The notes: generated by a model not told the origin, from the sequence alone. Numbered from the stretch's first letter, positions 44,105-58,300 are shown. The stretch: DNA of 64,000 nt from Ascarosepion bandense (GCA_037127315.1 JBBBDQ010000330.1:2787501-2851500); one strand, 5' to 3'. Program-made: numbers and translations.

Positions 44105-44400
44105 GTCTCTTCTTTTTACAATTGAAATGGCTAGATATAACCGCAAATTCTATGCTAAAAGTTTCTTCTGTCGCACTTCTCGCTTGTGGAACTCCTCTGT
44201 TTTCTTCGCAATCAACTTTGATCATCAAAAATGTAAATACAATGTCAGTCGTTATCTACTGTCTTCTTAATTCTTGTTCTTTTATTGTCATCTCTTCTTA
44301 ATAGTATATGTTTCTCATATTGTGTAACACTCAGTAACCTCTTGCATTTTAGTGGTTTTAATTTCTTGCATGGGGTGAAATGATTAAAAAGGGTTCGGAA
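44105..44400 (+). mobile_element. LINE 3' fragment
   Basis: It matches the end of the 37.7-kb LINE: ATATAACCGCAAATTCTATGC, TTTCTTCTGTCGCACTTCTCGCTTGTGGAACTC, then the UTR ending GCATGGGGTGAAATGATTAAAAA. 44400-45530 has no recognised gene. Confidence 0.75.
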
Positions 44401-45559
44401 GGAATCTCCCATCAATAAAGAAAAGTGCGATTAGAGGTTCTGGACATGAGAAACATCCTATGAATCGAATCCGTGTTGCATGTTCGTAAAGCGAACATTC
44501 TCCACACTCGGCCATGCGTTCATAATGTCAAGAATAATGATAAAAATACAGACTGAGTGAAAATGTCAGTACATTAGCAAAAATATTGTATACAGTAAGG
44601 ATAGCCTTCGAAGAATTTATAGAATTATTGATTGGCTTCATCTTCAGATCTTCAGGTAATACCAAACAACAAAATAGTTGAGAGTGTGCACCCGACGAAA
44701 TGCTGTCTTATAGCAACACTGAAAACGATACTCTTTGAATAGTCCATGAAACAATGACACAATTCATTTCTAATCTTCAAGTAATATATAGAAGACTAGA
44801 GAGCACATCGATCGAAATAGTGCTTTAAAGTTACAGAGATAACAACAGCAGTCCAACTAACTCAGTAACCAATGTTTAATTTTACTATTTAAAAAAATAT
44901 TATATATACAAATTTCAGTCAAGTGAACTTTTTGGATTATGCCATTGTCTGTCTTGATATCTAAATAACAATGATGCATTTCCTCTATGTTTGTGAATGG
45001 TTACGAAAAGAAAACAAAAACAGCACATCATAGTGCAATATAAGTTAGCGCAATACCTTTCAAGTCGGCGACTAAAGTAATATTGACTTCACTAAACTCA
45101 CCAGGTCCCAAGTCATTTTTTAAGTAATTAGACATAAACTGACAAAATATTCTGTTCAAGGGAGATAGCTACATGTCTATTAAATGCTAATAATGGTGTT
45201 GTTTCCCTGGAGTTTCTTACTAAGAAAATAAAGGGAATAAAAAGGAATAATTCTTTACCTGCCTGCACTCTACGCAATCAGCCGTAACGACATAATAGTG
45301 ATATTCTTCTTAAGTTCAATGTGAATTCGACTGGGATAGTTTAGCAAAAAAGGTGTTTCTGTCTAGGTACTAATTTCAACAGGTGCAATAAAATAAAAAA
45401 TAAAAATTATAATAAACGTATTATAATGAAAATTATGTATATGAAAATAATCAAAATGCTTTTAATGAATCAAATGAATTCTAGGATTAAATGAATCCTA
45501 GAAACATTATTATAATATTGGTCTCGTCTGCGGCGGCGGCGGCACCCGCTCGAATTCGA

Positions 45560-46253
45560 GTTTGACGAGGCCATTAGCGCGAATTTGATTCTGGTGGACA
45601 ATTCTGTGTGACAAAGAAGCCGACATACTTTGGCCAGAAGCGCCTCCCTGGCGGCTTAAAGAGGATTGAGACAGGCAACATCTGGCAAATTTTTGTTTGC
45701 ATCCATCGGGGTGCTACATGTTTAATCTGTCAAGGTCAGCTTGATTACGTCAGCCTGACTCGTGCTGCTCTCTTCCAACAGTTTGAACGTTGAGGTCGTG
45801 TATCTCTTCTCCTATTCCGCCGTTAGGGTCTTCAAAGGTTGGTTGCGTTCGGTCGGGTCCCTTCTCCTCGACCTTACTGCCATGGGTATTACGGGTATAA
45901 TATTTACTATATACCTACACCCTTGTGCAAATTATGTGAAACGAGTAATGTCTTCCTAGGATTTTTCACACTTTTCCTGATCGCGTATACGTCGTCTTTT
46001 GGTGCTTTTTTTTCTTTCGACTGCATTTTCCTTTACGTTTTGGACTGATGGATTCAGTTTGTTTCTTCGCCTTGATGACGCGACTCACAGCTGAAAGGTT
46101 GACACCAACAATGTAAGGCTTGCCAGAGTGTTCGTGCAGCGTTATAATTTTCGTACACTTTCGTGGAATAACGTCTATTGCAGACAAAGACCGTAGGACA
46201 ACTAATCGACAATCGAGACAATAGTGTCTGGGCGTGATAAAAATCTGATGCAA
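45560..46253 (-). pseudogene. Tc1-like transposase relic
   Basis: The minus strand opens MHQIFITPRHYCLDCRLVVLRSLSAIDVIPRKCTKIITLHEH, with a helix-turn-helix ending VNLSAVSRVIKAKKQT and the linker SPKRKGKCSRKKK. After a frame change IRKSVKNPRKT and VRSRRRDPTERNQPLKTLTAE follow with stops. The DDE domain is not recognisable. A further open stretch near 45570-45750 (DVACLNPL, AAREALLAKVCRLL) is unidentified. Base composition is distinctly more GC-rich than its surroundings. Confidence 0.65.
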
Positions 46254-46259
46254 TCACGG

Positions 46260-47490
46260 ATGACGCAATATTTTCAAGGTCAAATAAATTTCATCATACC
46301 CCTCAAAAATAGATTCATATTACTGCACACCACTACAAATGACCTAATCTGAGGAAAAATAGAAACACCCTATCACTCCAGTGGATCTAAAATTGACCGT
46401 AAGTTGAAGGAAAGGAAACTAAAGCAGTTGTTTTAATTAATTTGCACACGGTAGTAGCCCCCTGTATAATATTAAATCACGCCCAAACTTTATATATCCA
46501 ATTAAAGACATATTAGAAAAATGCCAAAAAGCTTCCACAATGTAACACCCACCGTTTAAATCAAAGTCTCTATTGGTTAGAAATTTAACATGACCATTTG
46601 AAATATGTGTTCAATCTAAGAAAACTACAACCCTATTTTTCTCGAGCATAATTTTGGAAAAAAATCTTATAAAAACCCACGTAAAGAGACGCGACTGTTT
46701 TAAAGTTGAATAGAGGACGTGGCTACATAGCTTTCTCCTTCCCACCACAGCGCGTGATGAAAGAATCATGTGTCGGCTACTTGAAACGAATTATTTCCAA
46801 CAACAATAGAGACCGTCAGTGAATCTTCTTTGACGATAAAAGTCTTTTCTCAACTGCAGATTTTTTTCTGTGGACAAACTGCTTAAATGTCTTCTTTTTT
46901 TTTTTTATCTGAACCAAATACCGAAAGACTTTAATAAAGACTATTTTACATTTTTTAAAACTTTTGAATATATGTACTGTACATATATTTGTAAATGGTT
47001 TTGTTAGAAGGCATTATTTATTTTAATCTTGCTATTGTTTCGAATTCGGACATTCGAATTTTTAATATAAAAACCTGGACGACAGAATTACATACTTTTT
47101 AAAATATTTTTTGAAAATTCGTATTTGTTTTTTGTTATTCAATTTTGTGCGTGTCTCTATTCATACCGAATGAAGTTAGTTATGTGTTCACCCTCTCTTT
47201 TGATGTAAAATGTTTTCAAAGATACCTTTGTTTTAGTTCGAGCTTAACTTCGGTTAAATTGAAATGTGAAGTAATGAAGTCATCTCTTGGCACCTGTGAA
47301 ACTTATTTGTAACGTATTCTATTTCATTTTAAAAATTACCAGTGAGAAAAAGATTAACCACTTTACTGACTCCTCTAGCTGTCTTTTAATAAAGTTATTT
47401 AAATCAGTCAGATAAGTCAAGTGTTTTGCAAAAATGATATATTTTCAATCCCAAAAATAAGAAAGTAATTGATGTGGAGCGAAAGTATTT
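46260..47490. other. noncoding, no feature recognised
   Basis: AT-rich sequence with no open frame or repeat that I could assign. Confidence 0.5.
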
Positions 47491-47494
47491 TGAT

Positions 47495-47880
47495 AGATTG
47501 ATTCGTTTTCTACGACTTATCAACCCTTCTCAGTTTATTTAAAACCATAAAATATTTTTAAATTGTAAGAAGTTTATTTTTCGGAGATAAAAATAATTTA
47601 GTGATGCAAGTCTTACTAATTAACCCATGTGTATTCATACTTTTCCAAGGTTATTTGCGCGTAAGTGAATATAATGAACCCAACTGGAATTGGAACTCGA
47701 CTCTCCAATTAACAATTCCGAGGCATTATCCATTATACCACCTGCACATCCAAGTTTCCTGGTAGTCTCAAGCGGTTACCCATTTAGGTACTGTCCAGCC
47801 TTGACATTACTTAATTTTGGTGATCGTACGGGTACCTGTGTTCCCACGTGATGTGACCTTAGGGCTTGAACTTAGGTCGT
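47495..47880 (-). mobile_element. composite 5S-tRNA SINE, copy 3
   Basis: The minus strand has a degraded 5S-like head (47875-47752, with GATCACCAAAATTAAGTAATG, TACCTAAATGGGTAACCGC and ACTACCAGG), then a tRNA-like unit (GGTGGTATAATGGATAATG, CGAGTTCCAATTCC), body (TTGGAAAAGTATGAATAC), AAGACTTGCATCACTAAATT, and tail GAGAAGGGTTGATAAGTCGTAG near 47520. The head-to-tail order equals the copies at 18850 and 29865. Confidence 0.7.
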
Positions 47881-47884
47881 TACA

Positions 47885-48725
47885 TTTTTGTTTTAGTTTC
47901 CTTCGTTGGTGTTGATCATTAATTCACTATTTATGAGAATGTCGAATTTTTAAATTCTTGAAGAATTAAAAACAAAAACCTCTTTTATTTGACAATTATT
48001 ATTTATCTAATTAGGTGTACCATTTTCACGCATCTAATCGAGACAACCTTTCTTCTTGAATGGCTTTACGAAAATCATGCGTCCCGTCTTTATGTGTTAC
48101 CTTTATTTGTCTTCATATGGGTCTTGTTACGGGCATGTCATATTGATTTACAGGGAAGCGCACTGTTGAGACAATACTAGAATTCTATAGATTATTCAAT
48201 TTGATTCAGTACTACCTTGTTTCCTCAAAGGACGAATTAACATGTTCACATATAAAGATGAGATGGGCCAAAAAAATGGTAGTACTTATCATATTATGTA
48301 GTAAACCACTATTTTTCCATATATATGTCATATTCCATTTTACAAATAGAAGGAAATTACCATCAACAATATTTCTAATTGATCCGAGAATAGAAGCCAT
48401 CATGAAATCCAACCTAGTTTTAAACGAACGAATGAATATTTGTTGTTTGCTTTATCATTATTCTAAAATTATGCCAATCATCAAAAATACAATTTTTCTT
48501 TGATAATATTTGGAAAGAAAGGACATTTTCAATATATGACTTCCTGATAGCACCAGGATTCTTGGTGCCATTTCTTATGACACGGATTCATTGGAGAAAC
48601 ATGTCAACAAAGACGTTTCCAAAATTGTTTTTTATATTTTCCATTTGATCAGATTCTCATCTAGAGTTTGCTCAAATTAAAGAATGTAAGAACACTCTTA
48701 GATGAACAAACTGATAAGTAAGAAC
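47885..48725. other. noncoding, no feature recognised
   Basis: Short open frames only; nothing homologous recognised. Confidence 0.5.
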
Positions 48726-48730
48726 ACCCT

Positions 48731-48731
<1 letters not shown>

Positions 48732-48782
<51 letters not shown>

Positions 48783-48795
48783 AAGAAACAGGCTG

Positions 48796-48854
<59 letters not shown>

Positions 48855-49332
48855 AGGGTGGAGATACAGATAAGAAAACAATGAGATATACAGAAAGCGA
48901 GGAACTTAATAAGATAGGTAGAGAGGGAGAAAGAGTGTGTGTATGTGTGAAAGAGAAAGAGAAAGACAGAAAATGACAGAAAGAGACATATAAGACTAAG
49001 CTACAGATTAAGAGTAATAAAATAAGATAGATATCTAGATAGACAGACAGAGAGAGAATGGGGAAACAAGAAATACATAAAAATAGATGGACAGAGGTAG
49101 ACAGATAAATAGATAGATAGCGAGAGAGAGGTACAGAAAGATACAGAGACAGAGAGAAAAAGACAGACAGAAAAGAAGTGAATGAGGTAGATAGGGAGAA
49201 AGAGAGAGTAGGGGAATAAAAAGATAAAAACGAACAGAAAGATTTATTGACTTTTTTACGGCTTATCGACTGTTTTCATGTTATCTAAAGCTAGAAAATG
49301 TTTGCCGATTGTAAGAATTTGTAGGAGATAAC

Positions 49333-49382
<50 letters not shown>

Positions 49383-49425
49383 CAGACAGACTGACTGACT
49401 GACTGACTGACTGACTGACTGACTT
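48732..49425. repeat. (GATA)n, GA-rich and (GACT)n microsatellites
   Basis: GATA arrays at 48732-48780 and 48797-48854, a long purine-rich AGAGA/GACAGA stretch to 49230, then GATA at 49334-49381 turning into GACT to 49424. A SINE tail piece (TTTTTACGGCTTATCGACTG) sits at 49253-49330. Confidence 0.9.
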
Positions 49426-50349
49426 ATTAAAAGTTAACGATGATTTTTTAAAATGTCCTTTGGCGCAGGTAAGTTGCTGCATTTTTCTATTAACAAAAGA
49501 CGAAACATACCATAAATAGCAGAAGAGAAAAATGATACATAAAATTGATTTTTTCACCTTATCATTTCTCTTTAAAATAGCATAACTTCTTTGATGAAAT
49601 AATTTTTTAAGATCACGAAACAATTTTGAACACTAGGTTATCATTAAAATCAAATATACTAAAATTTAGTTTTCTTTTTAAATACTTTAATTTGATATTC
49701 AAATATTTTGATGGGGTTTCTGAGTTAAAAACGAGTGTAAATTTTGCTTCAGTGCCTTCAGTATTGTTGAAAGAATACAAAATATTATTAGGTTATTTAG
49801 AAGATAAAAGAAAACTGCGCCGTTCCAGATGCATTATATTTTTCTTATTGATCAACTAAATGTCATCACGGAAGCCATATATTGTGACATACAAGAAATT
49901 GTGTGACAGAAAACAAGCAACGAGGTGTCGGTACTATAAGTGAATGAAATGTTAGAGAAAATACTGAAATAGAACATCAAAAGAGCAACACGAAATGTTT
50001 TAATGACAAAGCCGAACGAAAAAAAAAAAAACAGTATACGCTTTCCATATTTTAAAAACAAAAGTCTCTGATTTGCTTTCTCATTGATATACTAACTTCC
50101 AAAATCAAGCTGGTATCGTTTAATCGAACAGTCAAATAGTCATGGGTGATAAAAGAAACTTGTATTTAAAAAATAAATCTTGTTCTATATTTTTTTATAT
50201 CTTTTTGTGTGTTTGAGCGGGCTACACAAATGCAATTTCATAACAAAATATTACAGCACCGAGTTACTCCCAATGAAAATAAAATTCAATTCTAAACATT
50301 TTAAAGTAACTTCTTGCCTTGTATTAATACAATTAATAGTTCAATAATA

Positions 50350-50540
50350 CAGAGACACGGCGGAATATTGGATAGCAGCTCGGATAGAGCAATCAAAGTA
50401 GCCTAGTTCGAATTTCAGTCGAGTTCATTATATTCACTGACGTGCATTTGGGAACAGTATGAATCCATCTCTTCTACGCCCTGGCTATAAACAAGACAGA
50501 CTGGGTCCTATAGCTTTGGTTGGTGACCTGTCTAGGAGAA
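50350..50540 (+). mobile_element. tRNA-related SINE, partial
   Basis: A tRNA-like unit (GGCGGAATATTGGATAGCAG; TAGTTCGAATTTCAGTCGAG) and body blocks (GGGAACAGTATGAATCC, AAGACAGACTGGGTCCTATAGC). A poly-T lies at 50588-50606. 50610-51830 has nothing recognised. Confidence 0.65.
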
Positions 50541-51834
50541 GAAAACTCTGAGTTTCAAAACCAGCCTGAAAATGGTTGGGCCCTGTTTTTTTTTTTTTTT
50601 TTTTTGTTTTACAGAAAACAACATTGCCACATGTAGTACACGTCCCTAATGGATTACACGGGTCTCGTGATTGAGGGACAGAAAACGTATATTTTTTCTC
50701 TCGCTATTAACTCGAAAAAGTATTGAGTACTATTCAGATTAGAATTGCCTGATATTAGAAACTCGAATGAACTGAACACGTGAGTGACGACTAAGTTTTA
50801 AAAATAATTAAAACTAAAAGGAGACACATAGAAGTAGAAAGAGATAGTTAAAATTTCTAGGGCAAACAATGAAAAAAGAGGAATTGTAAAATTTAATACA
50901 CTCAGGACGAAGAGGAAAGCAAGGAATAATCTATCTAATGAACTTGTGCAAATGGTTTACAGAATAAGTGTCAAATAGCAAAAATAAATAAATAAATAGA
51001 GTAAGAGGTACAGTCTACGCGGATATGTGAGAAAAATAACAGTAAATCCTAAACTTGAAAAGGTTACAATCGTAAGGACTAGGAAAACATCATCAACGGT
51101 TCGCGGAAAGAAGCTGCTATTGTGGAACTTACATCTCACTAATGAAATACGGAGGGAATACGTGAAGTTACCTGCAATGAGTAACATGGCGGGTCTTAGC
51201 CATGAATGTTAGAACTTGTGGAACTAAGAAGTTTAGTTCGTCTGAGTTCTTGCCATGAAAACAGTTTTGACGTCTCATCTATGAGAAAGAGGTTGTAGGG
51301 TGGAAAATAATTTATCACCCACAAAATCACGGAGACGATTTCGGAGTCTATCGAGACTAGAAAGTGAAGACTAAAAAGCTCCTACCCATATATGGCAGCA
51401 GTACTCGCCCATTCTTTCCGCATCTTTAGCTCTAAACCGTATGTACGATCTCTACTTGAGGATACCCATCAAGATATCGCTTGACTAGAAAATTACTTTG
51501 TAGTCTTTATTTACATAACGTAAATAAAGACTACAGCTTGACTTACAACCTTTTGTTCATCTTTTATTTATGGATAGTCTCTTTGAATAATTATTTTCTT
51601 TAAAATTATTCCTATCGACATCTTCTATAAACAAAATGAACTAAAGAATTTTATTTTTCTTCAAAGATCGGAGAGATCCTCACTTCTATTAGAATGGATA
51701 TAAACAAAATTAGCGTTACAATTCTCGATTGGGTTCAATATTAGCATTGAATAGAGGTTAGTATTTACAATTTATCATCAGTTCACGTCATGGTTAAAAT
51801 TCAACTACATAGTGAGGAAACTACATCCAGTAGC

Positions 51835-53165
51835 AAGACCTCTGATCGGTAGATTGAAGGTTTTGAGGAGCGTGGAACCACTTCTTAATTGTTGCTTCCA
51901 AATCCACCCTGATCCGGGGTGACAGCACCTGATAGGATCCAAGCTATGGGCAAATAGTAAACCACTCCACAAGCAAAAATGCTTTGAAAGAATAATAATA
52001 TATCTTAATAATAAAAATACAAGCAATGCATTTTTATATAAAAAAAAAAGGCCAACAATACATTTTATTTGTAGTTGAAGGCATACAACTCAGTTCAAAA
52101 TATATTTACTTGAAGCTATAAAACTGTGTTCAAATTATTTAGATTTTGGCATTAAATAACCCATAGTGCTTGATATACGGCTAAACAAAATCAACCAAAT
52201 AAGCAACACGAAAGAACTCTTTCATGACATTAATCCATATAATATCCTATAATTTCTTAAATCAAACTGTATTCCAAAATATGATTAAAAAAAACAACTT
52301 AAAACATATCAGCGTCTCTAGTAATGATGTATGACTCGAAATATCCCGGTAGATACCCAAGAGAATTTGGTATGGGATCGGCAACTACAGAAGTCGATCA
52401 AGGAAGACCACACTGAACTAAGCCAGGTGCATACATGCTCTTCTATATTTGTTTAAATTTTTCAACCTTGTGGACTGGCGCTAATAATATATACTATAAT
52501 ATCATAAACAGGAACTTTCTAACAATGATCTAAAACACGTGTCAATATTGGCCCAGAAATGACACGTAGAAAAATGTCAATTTTGATTTGGGTTGTTTTG
52601 TTTTACAGCATATCAACCTCAATCGGATTAAATAATCCCGAAAAGAATATTACAATAGATTAGTATGAACAGAATATGTATTCTTTGTAAGAAATCAGTT
52701 TGTAGAGCATGTTTCATTCACGTATTTATGTAAAGAGAGTTTTATCGAGAGTCAGATGTATTTTGGGTATATAACACTAAAAATATATTGCTGGTAAAGT
52801 ATTGCTGGTAATATTTTTCTTCAAAGATTTATTGCAGCTAATTTTTTTTTTGTTCAAAAAATGTATTGTTGGTAATATTTTCTATCCAAAAACGTCTTGC
52901 TGAAATTGCCACTATAAAAGTATATTTTTATACTTTATTGTTCGACACTCTTGAATACCTCGCAATCTGATGTTTTGCTGCTGAATATGCAACTTATCGT
53001 CATACTCAGGAACAACCCAACTTTAGGGCTTAACTATTTGCCCATAGCTGGGACCCTAACAGGTGTTACCACCCCAGGTCAGGGTGTACCTGGGTACAAC
53101 AGTAATTAAGAGGTAGTTCATCGCTCCTTAATACCTCCCAATCAGAGACCTTGTTTCCGGATGCA
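51835..53165. repeat. third dispersed repeat family, two opposed copies
   Basis: 51840-51970 (minus) and 52990-53150 (plus) share TATTTGCCCATAGCT(G/T)GGA, CCTA(A/T)CAGGTG, CC(C/G)GGTCAGGGTG and TTAA(G/T)AGGTAG. A third copy is at 62755-62870 (minus). The tail motif TTAGCCGTATATCAAGCAC lies between. Class unknown. Confidence 0.6.
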
Positions 53166-54225
53166 GTGTCAGTTTTGTTTCAAGTGACTAAGCGAGTGTG
53201 CAGATATTAATCCAAAGGAAAAATTTATAGAGAGAACTGAAAAATCGAGTAATGACAAAGTAACTTTCTAATATTAAAGACATGGTTCATTTAATAAAAG
53301 ATGAAGTGGCTAAAAACCCTGTCGGAAAACGGTGATTAAGTATAAAATCTGGTCATAGACTGTGATAGTTAATAATGGTAGTGATAATGATGAAATGAGT
53401 CGTTTCTATACAGGAAATATTTAGTATTCATTATCGTTATATGTCGGTTGATGTTTTTTTCTTATAATAGTTTTTCAGCAAATTAAACTTCTAATGTCTG
53501 ATAACTATTATCGATCTTTCTAGTAGTGATGGCTGATTTCTTCCAAACCTTTTGTTTAATGTATTGTGGAAAGTCAAAGTGTTATTACATCATTATTTTA
53601 TCTTCTAATTACACAGACTTCCTATTTTAATTGTTTCTGTCTGTCGAGTTTAAGTGATATGATTTTTTTTATTTTGTAAATGCCTTTGTGAATCTGTAGC
53701 AAAAGTTTGCAGAATCTGATGAAAGATCGTCTTCTGAAAGACCTAAAAGATTAATTCACTTGAAACCATTTTTATTTGATGGGGATTTCTTCCAAAATAT
53801 TTGTTTAACTTAGTTTGGAAAGTTAATATCTTGATATTATTTTCTGTTTTCAATTATATTTTTTACTTTGTGAATAATTTTTTTTTTGTTACCCTTTAGG
53901 ATCAAACTCAAAAAATATTTTAATGTAATATAGTTTTTCTCCATATTCGTTATGTATTTTTTCTATATTGTTTAATATCAGTTTGGTTTAGGAAAAAGTA
54001 TTCTTTCCTTGAACAATCATAATTTTTAAATAATCATAAATTTTGAAAACGTATAACTATTTTTAAAATTTAACTGTTTTACGTTTTTGAATTTTATAGT
54101 TTTATAATTATTGTTTTTCTTAATTTAATACATCGAAATCTTCGGTTTATTAGTCAATTTATTTACATTTTGAAAACCTATCCTCTTTGGTGGCAGATAT
54201 AATTATCGTAATTAATTCTTTTTTC
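53165..54225. other. AT-rich noncoding stretch
   Basis: No feature recognised apart from a weak CTGATGA...AAGA-TCG-TCTT string near 53719 that lacks a GAAAC end in the right place. Confidence 0.5.
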
Positions 54226-54229
54226 TTTT

Positions 54230-54580
54230 CTTTTACATCCGGTGTCCATTTAAAAAGTTGACAATCATGCATCTTCAAAATGTCTTATCTTTTGTAATCC
54301 TCAGTAAAAAATTGCCTGTTTGCTATATCTCCTAAACCATGTTCTGCCATCCATTTACTAAAGTTTTTTGGGTAGGTTAATGAAATGCTTTTGTTTATCC
54401 CTCTTGCATTCAGTATGTCCGATGAGTAAACTTTTTCAAGCCTTCTTTCCTCAATATGTGCCGTAGAAATTAACTGTCGTTTTCTGATATTAAGTATAAG
54501 TGTATTTTTGTTTCATTTTACTCTAAAACTTTATCTTTGCTCACATGTTTGGTCCATAGTATTCTCAACATCCTTCTGTA
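54230..54580 (-). mobile_element. LINE C-terminal relic (same family as 59320-60125)
   Basis: The minus strand reads RKRQLISTAHIEERRLEKVYSSD, then FSKWMAEHGLGDIA. Upstream TCTACAGAAGGATGTTGAGAATAC matches the other copy. Confidence 0.6.
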
Positions 54581-55389
54581 GAACCATTAAATTTTCTTGC
54601 TTTTACTACAACACGCACAAGAGTCAGTCAAAAAAATATTGCGTATTTTTCTTGAGTACATAATTAATAGTAAAAACACAGACACAATTCATAAGGTTGT
54701 TCACTAGAAGCAACTAAAATGCAATATATTTCTGATAAAGAAAGATTAGTGAAAAAAATATATTCATATATTAAATATAATATAAAAATGTCTATGAACT
54801 ATAGAGCAAAAAAATTTAAATCGAAATATTAACACATTTTATGATAAACGTGTAACAAAAACTAGATGAAATAATAAAACGAAACATAATCTGAAATATA
54901 AAATAATCTTAGAAAAAATGCATGATGTCTGGCAAACGCATTTTTAGAAAATTTATAATTACAATTTTTTATAATAAATAACTGGTTCTAAATTTAAACT
55001 TTAAATTGAAACTCTGCATGAATGTTAGAATTAGCGTTCGTTCGCTCAAAATAGTATAAATATTAGATCTAATAATCAGTTCCATAAATTTCTTCAACAC
55101 CTGGTCTTGATGAGCTTTTCGATGCGAAGCTTTTAAGTCGGCCAATAAGATAAGTCTATTGAATACTATGTTATATTATTATAGCACTAGTTTAGAAAAA
55201 AAGAAGTATAACTCTTGCACTATTTTTTCTCAGCTGTATTATTATTATTATGTCATTTTTTCATTATAAATCGATATCTGCTATGGTCACACTGCCTACC
55301 GAGTCTGCAGAAAGACCTAAGGTAGGTCGTGGTGTGTTGATATGGCTCCATTTCACTTTTTCTTTTCATATCTCCCTAACATCCCTAGT

Positions 55390-58300
55390 GGTACATAGAC
55401 AAAATTCTCCTTCGTATGTGGGCTGTATTTAACAAGAAAACTTTTTGCATATCTCTTAAGTTGGGTTTTCCAGGGATTCTTTCAATGTGTTTTTTGTTCC
55501 ATTTTTTAAAATTTCAAGTATACCACTATCACTGGTACGATACTTTTTTTCAATTTCCACACCTTTTCTATTTCAATTTCCAGGTTTTATATTTTGACAG
55601 TTTTTCGAATTCCTTGATTGCTATGTTACAATCCGCTGGACAAGCCATATCAATTAATAAGCAATTTTTTTCTTTTTGGCTTTTAACAATAATGTTCAGC
55701 CTATTTGCTTCAATTTTTCTGTCTGTATAGATGGTGTAATCCCATAGAATGGTGACATCTTCTATTTCTGTAACCGGTGCTGGGTGATGTTTATACAAGT
55801 GTTTGTTTACATATTTTCCATAGTGTTTGCACATAGTCCAATGTAAATATTGCCCCACTCTATCGTGACGATTTTTATATTAATTTGGGGCAAGTACAGA
55901 ACATCCTGAGATTAAATAGTCTATTGTTTCTTGGTATTTATCAGAGAACCTGCATTTTGGATCCATATTATTATGTATAACATTTGCTTGAAAGTCCCTA
56001 GTGAAAAGACTTTGGTCTTGTGCAGCAATAATAAAGCCTTCAGTCTCAGACTTTAATCCAGATGCACGTAACCATCGATGAGTATTAACTTTATCAACAT
56101 TAGATTTATTAGCACGTTCTGGATATTGGCCATGCAGAGGTTTGTCTTGCCAGCGTTGTTTCATCTGTTCAAGAGCTTTATCCTTAGCTTTCTTAGCTTA
56201 GACTGCTATTTTGCTTTTTTCTAAAGAATCTACTAAATGTAAATCTTGTTTGTATTTACTGCCTTCTTTCAGTATTGAACATTTTTCTTTCTGTTTTCAT
56301 GTTGTTTGACTAATTGTATCATTCAGTCCTTTGTCGTTTCTATGTATGTTAGTAAGCCAATAGTCGTTGTCGTGTATAACAATTCTAGCTTAATAAGATC
56401 TCTTCCACCTTCTTTACGGGGTATGTATAGACGGTCGACATCAGCCTTTGGATGATGCATTTTATGTTTAGAAAGAAGCTTTCTTGTTTTAGAATCCATT
56501 CATCTGATGTCCTTTAGAGTTCAGTTCAAGATGTTGAAACTATATTGAACCACTGGGATGGCAAGGCTATTAATGGTCATAATTCTGTTCTGAGAATTCA
56601 ATTCAGTTTTTAATATCAGTCGTATTCTTCTATAGTACTCTTGACGCACTATTTCTTTCATTTTTTATGGTGAATTCTTTCACTCTCATGTACACATAGG
56701 TATTTATAAGCTTTTTCTGGCTCTAAATCTTTTATTGTTTCAGCATGGTCTAAACTAATTGAAGATGTTTGTTGTAGCTATCCTCGTAAAACTGTAGCTT
56801 TAGCACATTTATTCAAATTGAATTTCATTCCAATATCTTCACTGAAGCCTTTTACAGCTTTCAGAAGAACTTCCAGCTCATTATCATTCTTAGCATACAA
56901 CTTTTAGTCATCCATGTAAAATAGATGGCTTATTTTATTTTGAGCTATTTTATAGCCACATTCTGTCTTGTTAAGTTGACTAGTTAATGCTATTAATGAT
57001 ATGCAAAATAGTAAGGGAGACAACGAGTCACCTTGAAATATACCACTTTTGATGCTTATTTCACCAGACTTATAGGTTTCATTTATATGATTGAGGTAAA
57101 GGGTTGTTTTCCATATTGATATACATTGTTTGATGAAATTGATGATGACGGGTGATACCTTGTACATATTTAAAGTCTTTAATATCCAGGAATGTGGTAC
57201 ACTATCGAATGCCTTACGATAATCTATCCAGGCAGTACTAAGATTTTTCTTTGCATTGAAGCAGTTTTTCAAGATCGTCCTGTTAATAAATAATTGGTCT
57301 TTATATCCGTAGCAGCCACGTTTGCATCCTTTTTGTTCAAGCGGTAGTGTGCCATTTCTTTCCAAGAAGAAATATGTATGTTTTGTTAAAATAGATGTTA
57401 ATAGTTTGTATGTTTTCGAAAGGCATGTAATTGGTTTGTAGTTTTTCGGGTTAATTTTGTCAGTATTCTTGGGTAGAAGAAATGTAATTCCTTTGGTCAT
57501 TCATGCAAGAATTTTAGCGGGATCGTTAACCATTTCTTTAAGTTTTTTGACTAGTTTTTTTTATGTGTTGTATTTAAATGATATAACCAAAAGTTAGGAA
57601 TTTTATTTGTTCCTGGAAATTTCCAATTGTGTGCTTTTTCAGCGCACATTTAACATTTTCTTCTATGATTCCAGCCCATGTCTGTTCTGGTTTATTTTTC
57701 ATTTGTTCTATCTCTTGCGCAATCCAGTCTGCTTCTTTGTTATGTTCATTAGGACAAGTCCATATTTTTCCTAGAACTGTATAATTACTTCCATTTGGGG
57801 GGGGGGGCTGTCATTTCAATTCTTTTTTTTACCTATTTCCCTGTAAAATTTCTTTGCATCGGTTTGAAAAATCTTGTTTTGTCTATAGAATCTTGATCTT
57901 ACCTCAAAGCGTCTTATTCTTTGAGCCTTCAATTTTATTGTTTGCTTTATTTTTCCTTAATTGATAGAACTTCATTTTCATTTTTAATATTGTATTTTCT
58001 TTCGATTCTTCTGCCTTTTTAGTTCTTATATTTATTCCTCTTGTCAGTTCATCGAATACTGATAATTCACTTCGAAGTTGTTCGATTTCTTTTTCTATTT
58101 TTCTTTTTCAAGGTGGATCTTCATGTCTGAGAGACTGCCTTGTTTTTAATTTGATGTTCAATTTTTTGTTGCTGCTATTGCTGATGCATATATTGCTTCA
58201 TTGAGATTTATATGAGTGTCTTGTTCATCTAAAATTAATTTGAGTGCAGCATTGTATAGCTTAATAGTTTCGAGGTTATGCTTTGTTGTTTGTAATTTTG

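Noticed and set aside
48732..48854. CRISPR-like or regulated array of regular short repeats
   Set aside because: It is a plain (GATA)n microsatellite with no distinct spacers, in a eukaryotic genome.
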